A DNA stretch of 64,000 bases, taken from positions 3,720,001 through 3,784,000 of the forward strand of contig NZ_CP101751.1 in assembly GCF_024496085.1 (NCBI RefSeq), written 5' to 3'. Below, one piece after another: positions 52,674 through 62,132 of this stretch (positions are counted from its first letter, which is position 1; each line of letters opens with the position of its first letter). The translations under genes and the position numbers were made by a program. Origin of the DNA: Flavobacterium cerinum (GTDB taxonomy: Bacteria > Bacteroidota > Bacteroidia > Flavobacteriales > Flavobacteriaceae). The notes beneath the pieces were generated by a model, which did no database searches, had not been told where the DNA came from, and saw nothing but the letters and a program-made list of their open reading frames with translations.

Positions 52674-53450
52674 ATGACACCGCAACCCAGCCCAGTTAAA
52701 ATCAGCGGACTGATAATTACCTTTAACGAAGAAAAAAATATCCGGGAAGTAATCGAATGCCTGGACTTCGTTGACGAAATTATCATAGTGGATTCCTATA
52801 GCACCGATAATACCGTGGCAATTGCCAATACCTATCCGAAAGTAAAAGTGATACAAAACAAATTTGTAGACTTTACTTCGCAACGTAATCTTGCACTTGA
52901 TTTAGCCAAGTATAACTGGGTTTTATTTCTGGATGCCGATGAAAGAATTACACCGCCTTTAAAGGCTGAAATCATTGCCGAACTACAAAAACCGGAAACA
53001 AAAGACGCTTACTATTTTGTAAGAAAGTTCTTTTTTGCCGGTAAAGCGATTCATTTTTCAGGAACACAAACCGATAAAAATTTCCGCCTTTTCAAAAAAG
53101 ACAAGGCGCATTATATTCCGGAAAAACTGGTTCATGAAACACTAAAAGTAGACGGAACTGTAGGAATACTTGAAAATAAGTTGCTCCACTATTCGTATGA
53201 TAATTATGCAATCTATAAGAAAAAGATGATTAGTTACGGCGTACTGAAAGGGAAAGAACTTTTTCAGAAAGGGAAACGTTATAATTTTTTTACCCATTAC
53301 CTGAAAACTATTTTTAAATTTATCAAAGCTTTTTTTATTCGATTGGGTATTCTGGACGGAAAAAACGGACTCATTATTTCTTATCTACAAGCCTTAAGTG
53401 TTCATCACACCTATAAATCGTTAAAATTTAACCAAAAACAAAATATTTAA
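52674..53450 (+). CDS. GT2-family glycosyltransferase, WaaE-like
   Basis: 258 aa, closely parallel to the N-terminal half of the fused enzyme at 49824: FNEEKNIREVIECLDFVDEIIIVDSYSTDNT in pieces, DFTSQRNLALD, LFLDADERI (DxD) and PEKLVHETLKVDG. WaaE/KdtX-type enzymes add sugars to the LPS inner core. The basic, hydrophobic C-terminal region may associate with the membrane. The duplication of this module within one cluster suggests two similar linkages. Confidence 0.87.
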   Translation: MTPQPSPVKISGLIITFNEEKNIREVIECLDFVDEIIIVDSYSTDNTVAIANTYPKVKVIQNKFVDFTSQRNLALDLAKYNWVLFLDADERITPPLKAEIIAELQKPETKDAYYFVRKFFFAGKAIHFSGTQTDKNFRLFKKDKAHYIPEKLVHETLKVDGTVGILENKLLHYSYDNYAIYKKKMISYGVLKGKELFQKGKRYNFFTHYLKTIFKFIKAFFIRLGILDGKNGLIISYLQALSVHHTYKSLKFNQKQNI

Positions 53451-53505
53451 CTCGTTATAACGGTTATTATTAATAACACCTCTCCCATTAATATTATAAT
53501 TTAAA

Positions 53506-54504
53506 ATGAAACAGAAGATTTGTTTGATTAGTTTCGACAATTGGCACTACGACAAATACATCATCAAATTGCTACAGCAAAAAGGTATTGATGCCTATCA
53601 TATTAATTTGGGAGGATATAAGCATGCCAATTTAATCTCCCGGGTGATTAATGTATTTTCGAAAATATTTCTGGGTATTAATCTTAAAACCAAAAAGAAA
53701 CAGGAACATATCTTGTCGGAACTAGAAAAAAACGGACAACACGATATTATTCTTGTAATCAATCCTGATGTTATCGAATTGAAATACCATCAGTTGATTA
53801 AACAACATACCAAAAAATACATTGCTTATTTATATGATAGCTTACATCGTTGTCCGGTGGATCATCTGTTAAATGCAGGTCTTTTTGATGAAGTTTTTTC
53901 GTTTGATGAACAAGATGCCAAAGCGCATAACTTCATCAAAATGAACAATTATATTTATTTTGACAAAAAGCCGATTCCGGCCGAAAAGCCACCTTATAAA
54001 ATCACAACAATATCATCGTTTGACAAACGCTTCCCGATCTACAATACGATCGCGAACCAATTGGAACAAATGAAAGCTCCGTTTCATTTTATCTTTGTCA
54101 GCCGTAATATCAACTTTAAAAAATTCAAGTATAATTTTAAAGCTGAAGCCGGTGCCAAAACTAACAAGCAACTTTTGTTTCAGTCGAAAAAAATCCGATT
54201 GAAACAGTTATTAAAGCTTTATTCTGAAGCCGAAATTATTCTTGATATTGTACAAAACAACCAAACCGGCCTGAGTTTCCGCGTTTTTGAAGCGATGGGA
54301 ATGCAGAAAAAACTGATAACCGACAATAAAACAATTGTCAATTATCCTTTTTACAATCCCAATAATATTCTAATTATAGATCGTGATAATCCTGTAATTA
54401 CCCCGGAATTTCTAGCCACCGATTACGAACCTGTTCCGGAAGCAATTTACAATCAATATACACTGGATAATTGGGTTAGTACGATTTTTAACCTCCAAAA
54501 ATAA
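53506..54504 (+). CDS. Putative LPS glycosyltransferase, paralogue of 59992-60945
   Basis: A 332-aa soluble basic protein. The C-terminal third carries NQTGLSFRVFEAMGMQKKLITDN and NYPFYNPNNILI, also found almost unchanged in the gene at 59992. This Glu-containing stretch resembles the donor-binding E-x7-E-like region of GT-B enzymes. The N-terminus (ICLISFDNWHYDKYI) fits a Rossmann half. Closest recalled annotation is LPS-core or RfaS/CgeB-like transferase, but I cannot place it in a CAZy family. It ends 3 bp before the next gene. Confidence 0.65.
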   Translation: MKQKICLISFDNWHYDKYIIKLLQQKGIDAYHINLGGYKHANLISRVINVFSKIFLGINLKTKKKQEHILSELEKNGQHDIILVINPDVIELKYHQLIKQHTKKYIAYLYDSLHRCPVDHLLNAGLFDEVFSFDEQDAKAHNFIKMNNYIYFDKKPIPAEKPPYKITTISSFDKRFPIYNTIANQLEQMKAPFHFIFVSRNINFKKFKYNFKAEAGAKTNKQLLFQSKKIRLKQLLKLYSEAEIILDIVQNNQTGLSFRVFEAMGMQKKLITDNKTIVNYPFYNPNNILIIDRDNPVITPEFLATDYEPVPEAIYNQYTLDNWVSTIFNLQK

Positions 54505-54507
54505 ACT

Positions 54508-55695
54508 ATGAATGTTTTAATCCTAACGCGGGAATACAAGCATCCGCTACTTCCTCCTTGTGGCGGAACCGGTAACTTTGATACTTTATTGGCTAAAGAA
54601 TTGGTCAGACAAGGACATAAAGTATATGTTTTCGGAGTTAATAAAACTAATATTGATTTTGAAGATGAAGGCGTTCAGGTACATTATACTAAAAGTTTAT
54701 TCAAACGCAATTTTGTATACAATCTTCTGAGATCCGTTACGCAAAAGATCCCGGCATTATTGCCGTATCATTTTAAGCTGCACGAAAAAGAAAAACAAGA
54801 TATCAATGCGCGATTATTCGCCTACATTCAAAAAAACAATCTGGCTATCGACATTATCGAATGTCATGATTTTGAAGGCCTCAGCTTATTCTTAGGCAAA
54901 AAAATCCCTTATGTGGTACGTTGTCACGGGTCGTTTTCGGTACTGGAAAAATATTTTGGTTACAAAGTAGAATCCGGACGAAAACACTGTGAAAGAGAAG
55001 CTTTTAAAAAGGCTGAAAATGTTATTGCCGTATCCCGTTTTTCAGAGCAGGTTAACCGGGAATTATTCGGTGTTCCGAAATTCAAACTTATTTATAACGG
55101 TATCAACATACAAGAGTTTCAACAGGATCCTACAGTTACGACAATTCCTTTTTCTATTTTCTATATCGGAAATGTTTCGGTTGAAAAAGGCGCAGATACC
55201 GCATTCCGGGCATTTACACATTTAGCCGAGAAATTTCCGTTAGCAACCTTACATTATATTGGTCGGGAAACACCTTATAAAAGCATACTGGAGAAAGATA
55301 TTCAATCGCAATCTCTAACTGATAAAGTTCTTTTTCACGGTTATCAGTCCAAAGAAAATATTATCCGATTACTGAGCAGTGCCAATGTGATTCTGTTTCC
55401 GTCAAAAGGCGAAAATTTCAGTCTTGCACTTTTAGAAGCAATGGCTTTAAGTAAACCTGTGGTAACGTCAAATCTGGATTCCTTCAGGGAAATTATCACA
55501 TCCGGTGAGAATGGCTATATTTGCGAAAATGATTCCGATTTTGTAACGGCTGTTTCTGCTATTTTCAACGACAAAATATTGGCCGATTCCCTGGCACAAA
55601 AAGCACGAAAAACAATAACAGATGGTTTTAGTATCGAAAAAATGATGACTGAAACACTCGCTTATTATGAAACCGTAATCCGTAATCATTCCTAA
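54508..55695 (+). CDS. GT4-family glycosyltransferase
   Basis: A 395-aa GT-B enzyme: an N-terminal Rossmann domain with PPCGGTGNFDTLLAKELVRQGH in pieces (glycine-rich acceptor loop), VIAVSRFSEQVN, IYNGINIQEF at the domain hinge, IGNVSVEKGADTA and FPSKGENFSLALLEAMALSKPVV, with the E-x7-E retaining motif in the donor domain. Typical of capsule or O-antigen transferases. It follows the preceding gene by 3 bp. Confidence 0.9.
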   Translation: MNVLILTREYKHPLLPPCGGTGNFDTLLAKELVRQGHKVYVFGVNKTNIDFEDEGVQVHYTKSLFKRNFVYNLLRSVTQKIPALLPYHFKLHEKEKQDINARLFAYIQKNNLAIDIIECHDFEGLSLFLGKKIPYVVRCHGSFSVLEKYFGYKVESGRKHCEREAFKKAENVIAVSRFSEQVNRELFGVPKFKLIYNGINIQEFQQDPTVTTIPFSIFYIGNVSVEKGADTAFRAFTHLAEKFPLATLHYIGRETPYKSILEKDIQSQSLTDKVLFHGYQSKENIIRLLSSANVILFPSKGENFSLALLEAMALSKPVVTSNLDSFREIITSGENGYICENDSDFVTAVSAIFNDKILADSLAQKARKTITDGFSIEKMMTETLAYYETVIRNHS

Positions 55696-55713
55696 TCCTT
55701 TAGTTTAAAAAAT

Positions 55714-56721
55714 ATGAGCCAACCTATTTTATCTGTTGTAATGCCGGTTTATAATGCCGAAAAATACCTTCAGGAAACAATTGACAGCATCTTAAATCAG
55801 GATTTCACAGATTTTCAATTGATCATTTTAAATGACAAATCAACGGATAACAGTAAAGCCATTATTGAAAAAAATGCTGCATCGGATTCCCGTATTGTTT
55901 TTGTTGACAAAGTAGAAAATGTAGGTCCGGCCCGATTACGAAATGAAGGATTTTCGTTATCTACCGGTGAATTTATCGCCTTAATGGATGCCGATGATAT
56001 TTCAAAACCGAATCGTTTTACGAAACAGTTGGAATTTTTACGTACACATCCTGAAATTGGTGTTTGCGGAACTTTTTACACGCTATTTAAGCCCGACGGA
56101 AAGCGAAAATTAATCTCGTTACCTACTGAGCATATTGATATTAAAACCGATTTTTTATTTTATAATCCGATTGGGAATCCAACGATAATGCTTCGAAAAG
56201 CAGCACTAAAAGATTTCCGATTTGACAATGATTTTGTTCCGATTGAAGATTACGAATTATGGGATCGAATCAGTGCTTTTACGGTACTTGCCAATCTCCC
56301 GGAATCTTTACTTGATTATCGTTGGCATAATACCAACATCAGTCAGACAAAAATTGACAATGTAAACCGATCACTTCGCAATATCCGATTGGCTCAATTA
56401 CAGTTCCATTTCGGAATAGCCGCCAACGACTCCAATATTGAAGGCTACCTGAATGCATTGGATTTTAAACGGGGCTTATCGGCCGAAGCGGTTATGAATA
56501 CCGTTAAAGCCGCTCAAAAATTAATCGAAATTAGTCGCGCATCCGGAACTTTAAATCAAAAGATACTGGAAAAACAAGTCAACCAGATTGCGGTTCGTAC
56601 TATTCGAAAATCAAAAGAATTTAATAAAACGCTTTTAAAATACCTGCGTAACGAAGGGAAACCGGTTTTTCAAAAAGTACGCTGGTTCGATCGTCTCCTG
56701 ATTATGCTAAAAGCTTTATAA
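55714..56721 (+). CDS. GT2-family glycosyltransferase
   Basis: 335 aa. Canonical GT-A start LSVVMPVYNAEKYLQETIDSIL, then LNDKSTDNS, GPARLRNEG, FIALMDADDIS (DxD) and EDYELWDR. A helical C-terminal part follows. It is the last gene of the forward transferase series that starts at dapD; a bidirectional terminator begins two bases after its stop. Confidence 0.9.
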   Translation: MSQPILSVVMPVYNAEKYLQETIDSILNQDFTDFQLIILNDKSTDNSKAIIEKNAASDSRIVFVDKVENVGPARLRNEGFSLSTGEFIALMDADDISKPNRFTKQLEFLRTHPEIGVCGTFYTLFKPDGKRKLISLPTEHIDIKTDFLFYNPIGNPTIMLRKAALKDFRFDNDFVPIEDYELWDRISAFTVLANLPESLLDYRWHNTNISQTKIDNVNRSLRNIRLAQLQFHFGIAANDSNIEGYLNALDFKRGLSAEAVMNTVKAAQKLIEISRASGTLNQKILEKQVNQIAVRTIRKSKEFNKTLLKYLRNEGKPVFQKVRWFDRLLIMLKAL

Positions 56722-56722
56722 A

Positions 56723-56759
56723 AAAAGAGCGAAGATAAAATGATTGTCTTCGCTCTTTT
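56723..56759. terminator. Bidirectional terminator in the polysaccharide cluster
   Basis: AAAAGAGCGAAGA (56723-56735) pairs with TCTTCGCTCTTTT (56747-56759), 13 bp, between convergent transferase genes. A pyrimidine-rich tract (56760-56800) follows. Confidence 0.93.
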
Positions 56760-56803
56760 CTCTTTCTTCTTTCTTCTCTATTCTTTTTTCTTTATTCTCT
56801 CTA

Positions 56804-57799
56804 TCAATATTTCATACCGAAGTATTTCATCTTGATATAGCGTCTCCAGAATTTCATCCGCATTTTAAAAGAAGCTTCTTTTAGAAAGGTTTGCACCACC
56901 TGTTGCGGTTCTTTTTGGTATTCTTCTTTATTTTCGTGTAGTTTTAAGGCTTCAAAAGCAGCATCCTTTAATAGCGATTGCAACACATTTTTCATATTTT
57001 GTGTTCGGGATTGCGGCACTTTTTCGTAAATCTCTTTTACATTCAGATACGACGAATAGCGTTGGAAAAAAGCCGATTTAAGCGAATAAATTCCTCCGGC
57101 ATGCCAACGGTATACACCACCCTGAAAATTCAGGAAAGCTCCTTTTCCGTGACATAAGACCAATCCGTACAACGTATTATCTTTTAAATATTGAAAGTTT
57201 TTAAAATCGGCCGGATTAACCGCAGTTCTTCGGAACAAACTGGTTAAAGTATAGGTACAATACGGAACGAAAATACTATTAAAATCGATCGTATACACTG
57301 CCGGTAGTGTCTCTTTAAAGTCATTCGGAACCAACTCTTCCCCTTTTCGGTTTAAAAAATCAGTCCAGGTAATCACATAATCCGGATTCGTTTCTAAAAA
57401 GTCGACCTGTTTTTGCAATTTATTCGGATCAATCCAATAATCGTCTCCTTCACAAAGTGCAATGTATTTCCCTTTGGCTAACGGAAACGTATTTTCACCC
57501 CATATACCACGGGTTCCTATTTTTGAATATTGATTTTCCGTCTGATAAATCGGTTTTATCAATAACGGATATTTGCTTTCAAATTCTCTTAAAACAGCCG
57601 GAGTTCCGTCAGGAGAAGCATCTTCATGGACAATAATTTCGAACGGAAAAGTTGTAATCTGACTTAAAAATCCTTCCAATGCATCCCGCAAATAAGCCTC
57701 ATGCTTAAAGGCATCACACAAAATGCTCACTAAAGGACTGTTAAGATCCTGTCCGTTCCAACCCGCAATTATTTCTTCCTGACTTCTACCCTGTTTCAT
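56804..57799 (-). CDS. GT2-family glycosyltransferase, minus strand
   Basis: 331 aa. VSILCDAFKHEAYLRDALEGFL, HEDASPDGT, YIALCEGDDYW (GDD as metal motif) and TWTDFLNRKG are typical of a Bacteroidetes GT2 group. The C-terminal region is basic. It is the only gene of the cluster on the minus strand, convergent with the preceding series and divergent from the aminotransferase gene, so it is expressed separately. Confidence 0.88.
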   Translation of the reverse strand: MKQGRSQEEIIAGWNGQDLNSPLVSILCDAFKHEAYLRDALEGFLSQITTFPFEIIVHEDASPDGTPAVLREFESKYPLLIKPIYQTENQYSKIGTRGIWGENTFPLAKGKYIALCEGDDYWIDPNKLQKQVDFLETNPDYVITWTDFLNRKGEELVPNDFKETLPAVYTIDFNSIFVPYCTYTLTSLFRRTAVNPADFKNFQYLKDNTLYGLVLCHGKGAFLNFQGGVYRWHAGGIYSLKSAFFQRYSSYLNVKEIYEKVPQSRTQNMKNVLQSLLKDAAFEALKLHENKEEYQKEPQQVVQTFLKEASFKMRMKFWRRYIKMKYFGMKY

Positions 57800-57947
57800 A
57801 CGTAATTATTTTCTAACCCGATTCTATCGACTGTCATCTTATTCCGACCAAATACGGTTAGATTGCTTAACTTTTTATATTTTTACAGCACAAATGTAAC
57901 TATTAAGTTCATTTCTAAACGATAAAAATTTGACAAACCCTACAGTA

Positions 57948-59030
57948 ATGATAACCGTAACCAAAACCTTTTTCCCTGATTTAAAAGAATACGAAAAACA
58001 ACTCGAACGGGTTTGGAAAAACAAATGGCTTACTAACCGGGGCGAGCTGGTACTGGAGCTGGAACAAAAATTAAACGGTTATTTGTCAACCGAAAATATC
58101 ATTATCACAAATAACGGTACCGTACCGTTGCAAATTGCCTTGAAAATACTGGGAAATCAGGGTGAAATTATTACGACACCTTTTTCCTATGTCGCGACAA
58201 CTTCCTCAATTATATGGGAAAATTGTACTCCGGTTTTTGTGGATATCCATCCGGATTACCTGACGATTGATGAAACCAAAATCGAAGCGGCAATAACGCC
58301 CAAAACAACGGCTATTCTGGCAACGCATGTTTTCGGGAATCCGTGTGAAGTCGAAGCCATTGCAGCCATCGCTAAAAAGCACAATTTAAAAGTAATTTAC
58401 GATGCGGCTCATTCGTTTGGTGTTACCTATAAAGGTACTTCCCTATTCAACTACGGAGATGTGAGCACGTGTAGTTTCCATGCGACCAAGCTATTTCATA
58501 CCGGGGAAGGCGGAGCAATGTTCTGTCAGGATAAAACACTTTTTCATCAATTGTTTTACAGTCATAATTTCGGGCATAACGGACCACTGGAATTTCACGG
58601 ATTAGGGATTAATGCAAAAATCTCGGAACTACAAGCCGCAATGGGACTGGCTGTTTTACCGCATATGGCAACCATCTTATCCGAAAGAAAAAAAGTAGTT
58701 GATTATTACAACGAAAATCTGGATTTCAACCAATTGAAAACCATGACCATTCGCAACAATACAACCTGGAATTACAGTTATTACCCTGTTATTTTGCCTT
58801 CGGAAGCGATTTTATTAAAAGTACAGCAGGCACTTAACTATGCAAACATTATTCCGAGAAGGTATTTCTATCCTTCGCTTAATACGATTGAATACGTTGA
58901 TCAACCAAATCAGACCATGCCGGTTTCAGAATCAGTAGCAAAACGCATACTCTCTTTACCGCTTTATGTCGGCTTGACTACAGAAGAATTAGAACAAATA
59001 ACCGCTATAATCAATCAGAACGCATGCTAG
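57948..59030 (+). CDS. DegT/DnrJ/EryC1/StrS-family sugar aminotransferase
   Basis: 360 aa from ATG 57948 (MITVTKTFFPDL); an in-frame TTG at 57930 would add six residues. A PLP enzyme that aminates keto-deoxy-sugar nucleotides: TTPFSYVATTSS, YDAAHSFG (PLP-ring Asp) and the PLP lysine K181 in FHATKLFHTGEGG. It overlaps the next gene, a NeuD/PglD-like acyltransferase, by 7 bp. The pair suggests synthesis of an N-acylated amino-deoxy sugar such as a viosamine- or bacillosamine-type residue for the surface glycan. No 4,6-dehydratase is in the window. Confidence 0.92.
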   Translation: MITVTKTFFPDLKEYEKQLERVWKNKWLTNRGELVLELEQKLNGYLSTENIIITNNGTVPLQIALKILGNQGEIITTPFSYVATTSSIIWENCTPVFVDIHPDYLTIDETKIEAAITPKTTAILATHVFGNPCEVEAIAAIAKKHNLKVIYDAAHSFGVTYKGTSLFNYGDVSTCSFHATKLFHTGEGGAMFCQDKTLFHQLFYSHNFGHNGPLEFHGLGINAKISELQAAMGLAVLPHMATILSERKKVVDYYNENLDFNQLKTMTIRNNTTWNYSYYPVILPSEAILLKVQQALNYANIIPRRYFYPSLNTIEYVDQPNQTMPVSESVAKRILSLPLYVGLTTEELEQITAIINQNAC

Positions 59031-59671
59031 TAATCGGAGCGAAAGGGTTTGCCAAAGAAATTCTGGAAGTCCTTCACCGGGACGGTCTGAGTGAAAATCT
59101 GGTTTTTTATGATGATGTCAGTACCGATCTTCCGGATAAATTATATGCACTTTTCCCGATTATTACCAATCTGGCAGATGCGCAAACCTATTTACAGGAA
59201 ACCGACAATCGTTTTACGTTAGCTATCGGAAACCCGATATTGCGCAAACGACTTCATGATAAATTTATCGCAATCGGCGGTATTTTTACGTCAACAATAT
59301 GTTCAAGAACATCAATCGGTACTTTCGGTAATCAAATCGGAATCGGATGTAATATTATGACCGGTTCCGTTATTACCAATGGTGTTACTATCGAACAAGG
59401 TGTTTTGATCAACCTTAATTGTACTATAAGTCATGACTGTCATATTAAGGAGTTTACTGAAATTTCACCCGGCGTTAATATAACCGGTAATTGTACGATC
59501 GGATCTTTTTGTGCGATCGGTACCAATGCCACGATATTGCCTAAAATAACGATTGGGAATAATGTTGTAGTTGCTGCCGGTGCTGTGGTTACTAAAGATT
59601 TACCGGATAATTGTATGGCAGCAGGCGTTCCGGCTGTGATCAAAAAAATACTTCCCGAATTGCCTTTTTAG
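59024..59671 (+). CDS. NeuD/PglD-like sugar O- or N-acyltransferase
   Basis: A 215-aa protein with an N-terminal Rossmann-like domain binding the sugar nucleotide (VIGAKGFAKEILEVL) and a C-terminal left-handed beta-helix of hexapeptide repeats (about 95-205) with the catalytic-type histidine in NCTISHDCHI. Typical of PglD, NeuD and VioB. The 7-bp overlap with the aminotransferase implies that it acylates that product. The stop is TAG, after which the same frame stays open for 44 more codons (see the following feature). Confidence 0.9.
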   Translation: MLVIGAKGFAKEILEVLHRDGLSENLVFYDDVSTDLPDKLYALFPIITNLADAQTYLQETDNRFTLAIGNPILRKRLHDKFIAIGGIFTSTICSRTSIGTFGNQIGIGCNIMTGSVITNGVTIEQGVLINLNCTISHDCHIKEFTEISPGVNITGNCTIGSFCAIGTNATILPKITIGNNVVVAAGAVVTKDLPDNCMAAGVPAVIKKILPELPF

Positions 59672-59806
59672 CGATTACTATACCAAAACAACCGCAAGAA
59701 AAGTGATTATCATTTTTCTTTGGCTCAATTAAGTATCAGAGCTGTTACTCCAAAATACTGCACGATCGATCGTATCCGCTACCAAATAAAAGAACGTTAT
59801 CAATAG
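59672..59806 (+). pseudogene. Orphan coding remnant, 44 codons, no start
   Basis: In the same frame as the acyltransferase and directly after its TAG, the DNA reads as protein-like sequence (SLAQLSIRAVTPKYCTIDR, then IRYQIKERYQ) up to TAG 59804-59806. It has no start codon and is unlike hexapeptide repeats. It looks like the C-terminal end of a lost gene joined here by deletion, or a readthrough tail. The family was not recognised, and an open frame by chance cannot be excluded. Confidence 0.45.
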
Positions 59807-59991
59807 GTTTTATAAATCCGGATAGTTAAAAATGTAACTATCTGAATTTTAACTATTCTTTTCGTTCATTTTCCTTACCATTCCATCCAACGATACGATA
59901 TAACATTAGGTCATACCCTAATTTTGATTTTTCAAATTCGACTTTTATCAATCAAGACTTATTGATTGTTTAAAGCGCTGAAAAATCAAAA
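59807..59991 (+). other. AT-rich intergenic spacer with hairpin and -7 box
   Basis: Contains a hairpin GATAGTTA (59821-59828), loop, TAACTATC (59835-59842), followed by TGAATTTT, possibly a weak terminator. A TAATTTTG box at 59919-59926 could start transcription of the next two genes. No coding frame was seen. Confidence 0.55.
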
Positions 59992-60945
59992 ATGAAAAAA
60001 CGTTTATTATATATCGCTCCGGATCATTATGATTTCTATAAGATTGTTTTAAAAGGGTTTCAGGAGTACAGCGATTATGAAGTCGTTATGGTATTTTCCA
60101 GTGGCTCTATGCATAGAAATGTTTGGAAACGTCTGCTTCATTTGTTTCAAAAATTGTTTTTTAGAAAAAACGGCAAGCAACTTTATTTTCAAAAAAAAAT
60201 TATCGAATCCATTAATCGTTATGATTCATACGATCTCCTTTATATCAATCGTCCGGATATTTTCTCTTCCGACATGCTCTCTTTTATTTCAGGTAAGGCC
60301 AAACGCTCTATTGTCCATTATTGGGATAGTTTTGATAAAATAAAAGGCCAAAAAGAAACCATTCCGTTTTTTGATATTCATTATAGTTTTGACGAGAAAG
60401 ATTGTCTTGAATATAAAATCAAACGGATTCATAATTTTTATTTTGCGGAGAATATCACTTCGAAACCGGAACATGATGTTTTCTTTTTGGGTACCTATGA
60501 CAAACGCTTTGAAAAGATTAAATACATTATTAATCAAATAAGTCGGTCCGGCATAAAAGCTAAAGCACTGTTTTTATCAAAAGATCGGAACACTATAAAA
60601 ACACATACTTCCGACACGATCTCCTTTATCCAAAAAGCTATTCCGTTTCCGGAATCCATCACTTACAGCGCTAATACCCGTATCCTTCTGGACGTAGATC
60701 ATGAAAACCAAACCGGTTTGTCCTTTCGTCCGTTTGAAGCTATGGGTTTCCGAAAAAAGCTAATCACAACCAATAGGCATATCAGGAACTATGACTTCTA
60801 CAATCCGGATAATATTTTTATCTGGACTGATACTACAACGAAAATACCGGAGTCTTTTTTAAATACTCCTTATCAGGAAATTCCAACTGAAATCCGAAAT
60901 AAATACAGCCTCAAAAATTGGATTGAATCCCTTTTAAATGTTTAA
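59992..60945 (+). CDS. Putative LPS glycosyltransferase, paralogue of 53506-54504
   Basis: 317 aa, soluble. It shares NQTGLSFRPFEAMGFRKKLIT, NYDFYNPDNIFIW and a YSLKNWIESLL tail with the 53506 product, so the two are paralogues. KRSIVHYWDSFDKIKGQ in the middle replaces the corresponding HRCPVDH segment of the relative. The N-terminus (LLYIAPDHYDFYKIV) suits a GT-B Rossmann domain. It overlaps the open frame of the following GT4 gene. Visibly more AT-rich than the flanking housekeeping genes, consistent with later acquisition. Exact family uncertain. Confidence 0.63.
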   Translation: MKKRLLYIAPDHYDFYKIVLKGFQEYSDYEVVMVFSSGSMHRNVWKRLLHLFQKLFFRKNGKQLYFQKKIIESINRYDSYDLLYINRPDIFSSDMLSFISGKAKRSIVHYWDSFDKIKGQKETIPFFDIHYSFDEKDCLEYKIKRIHNFYFAENITSKPEHDVFFLGTYDKRFEKIKYIINQISRSGIKAKALFLSKDRNTIKTHTSDTISFIQKAIPFPESITYSANTRILLDVDHENQTGLSFRPFEAMGFRKKLITTNRHIRNYDFYNPDNIFIWTDTTTKIPESFLNTPYQEIPTEIRNKYSLKNWIESLLNV

Positions 60946-60952
60946 ACAATAT

Positions 60953-62008
60953 ATGAAAAGAAAGATCTATTTTATCTGCCCTGATAATAAAGCACCAATC
61001 GGAGGAATCAAACAACTCTATAAACAAGTAGATATTTTAAATAAAAACGGTTTTAATGCTGTAATTCTTCATAAAAAAAGAAATTTTCGCCAAAAATGGT
61101 TTCACAATAATACTCAAATAGAATATAACTACCCGTTGTTTATGCAAATCCGTTCCGGAATAAACAAACGCAAAGCCTCATTCTTAAAGCGATTTTATAC
61201 TACTATTGTTTATACTTTCCAGCGTATATTCGCTCCGAAACTCAATGATAATGCCATCCTCGTCTTTCCCGAAATCTTCAGTCAGAGTATACATAAAATA
61301 AAGATTGATGTCCCAAAAGTAATATTTAATCAAAATTGTTATTACACTTTTATAAACAATTCGATTGATAGTTCTGCTCAGGAAAATCCATATTACAATC
61401 AAAATATTCTAGCGACCATTGTTGTTTCAAAAGATTCTAAAAATTATTTATCGTTTGCTGCTCCCGGGATTTCCATGCACCGGATACGCCTCGGTATTGA
61501 TAATCAAAAATTCTATTACAATCCGCAAAAGAAAAAACAAATTGCATTTATGCCTCGTAAACTCGAAGATGATATTACTCAGATTGTAAACATCTTAAAA
61601 TACCGAAATAGTTTACAAGACTGGTCACTGGTTAGCATTGATAATAAAAACGAACAGGAAGTTGCCCAAATCATGAGAGAAAGTCATATTTTCTTAAGTT
61701 TTAATCACATTGAAGGATTCGGATTACCACCTGCTGAAGCCATGGCTTGTGGCTGCATTGTTATCGGATATACGGGACGAGCCGGTAAAGAATATTTTAA
61801 TCCTGATTTTTCCTATCCTATCGAAGATCGGAATATCATTGCTTTTGTCCGAAAAATAGAAGATGTTATTTTGCTGTTTGAAAAAGAACCGGGTGTTTTT
61901 ACAGATAAACAAAAAAAAGCGTCACAATTTATCCTGGGTCAATATAATCTCGATCATGAAGAGCAGGACGTTGTCAATACATGGAATGCGATCATCAACT
62001 CATATTGA
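60953..62008 (+). CDS. GT4-family glycosyltransferase
   Basis: 351 aa from ATG 60953 (MKRKIYFICPD), 7 bp after the previous stop; an ATG at 60938 would overlap that gene. N-terminal PIGGIKQLYKQVDILNKNG is the glycine loop of GT-B enzymes, and FNHIEGFGLPPAEAMACGCIVIGYTG is the retaining donor-site motif. Very rich in Lys, Ile and Asn with AT-rich codons. Last gene of the polysaccharide cluster; acceptor and donor unknown. Confidence 0.87.
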   Translation: MKRKIYFICPDNKAPIGGIKQLYKQVDILNKNGFNAVILHKKRNFRQKWFHNNTQIEYNYPLFMQIRSGINKRKASFLKRFYTTIVYTFQRIFAPKLNDNAILVFPEIFSQSIHKIKIDVPKVIFNQNCYYTFINNSIDSSAQENPYYNQNILATIVVSKDSKNYLSFAAPGISMHRIRLGIDNQKFYYNPQKKKQIAFMPRKLEDDITQIVNILKYRNSLQDWSLVSIDNKNEQEVAQIMRESHIFLSFNHIEGFGLPPAEAMACGCIVIGYTGRAGKEYFNPDFSYPIEDRNIIAFVRKIEDVILLFEKEPGVFTDKQKKASQFILGQYNLDHEEQDVVNTWNAIINSY

Positions 62009-62101
62009 TCAGCCCATACATTGTTGTTCATTGCTACGAATCAATTGTAACATTTGTTTATCTATTCCTTAAAATAAATCTGAAAAAGGATCTCCTAATT
62101 G

Positions 62102-62132
62102 TTGGGGTAGTAGTTTTTTGATCTTATTTTTG
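62102..62132 (+). promoter_or_regulatory. Promoter upstream of tsaC
   Basis: TTG (62102-62104), a 20-bp spacer and TATTTTTG (62125-62132) match the -33/-7 consensus. The ATG is at 62274, giving an unusually long leader of about 135 nt that contains AGTTTTAAA (62167-62175) and TTTAAAACT (62198-62206), able to pair. Confidence 0.65.
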
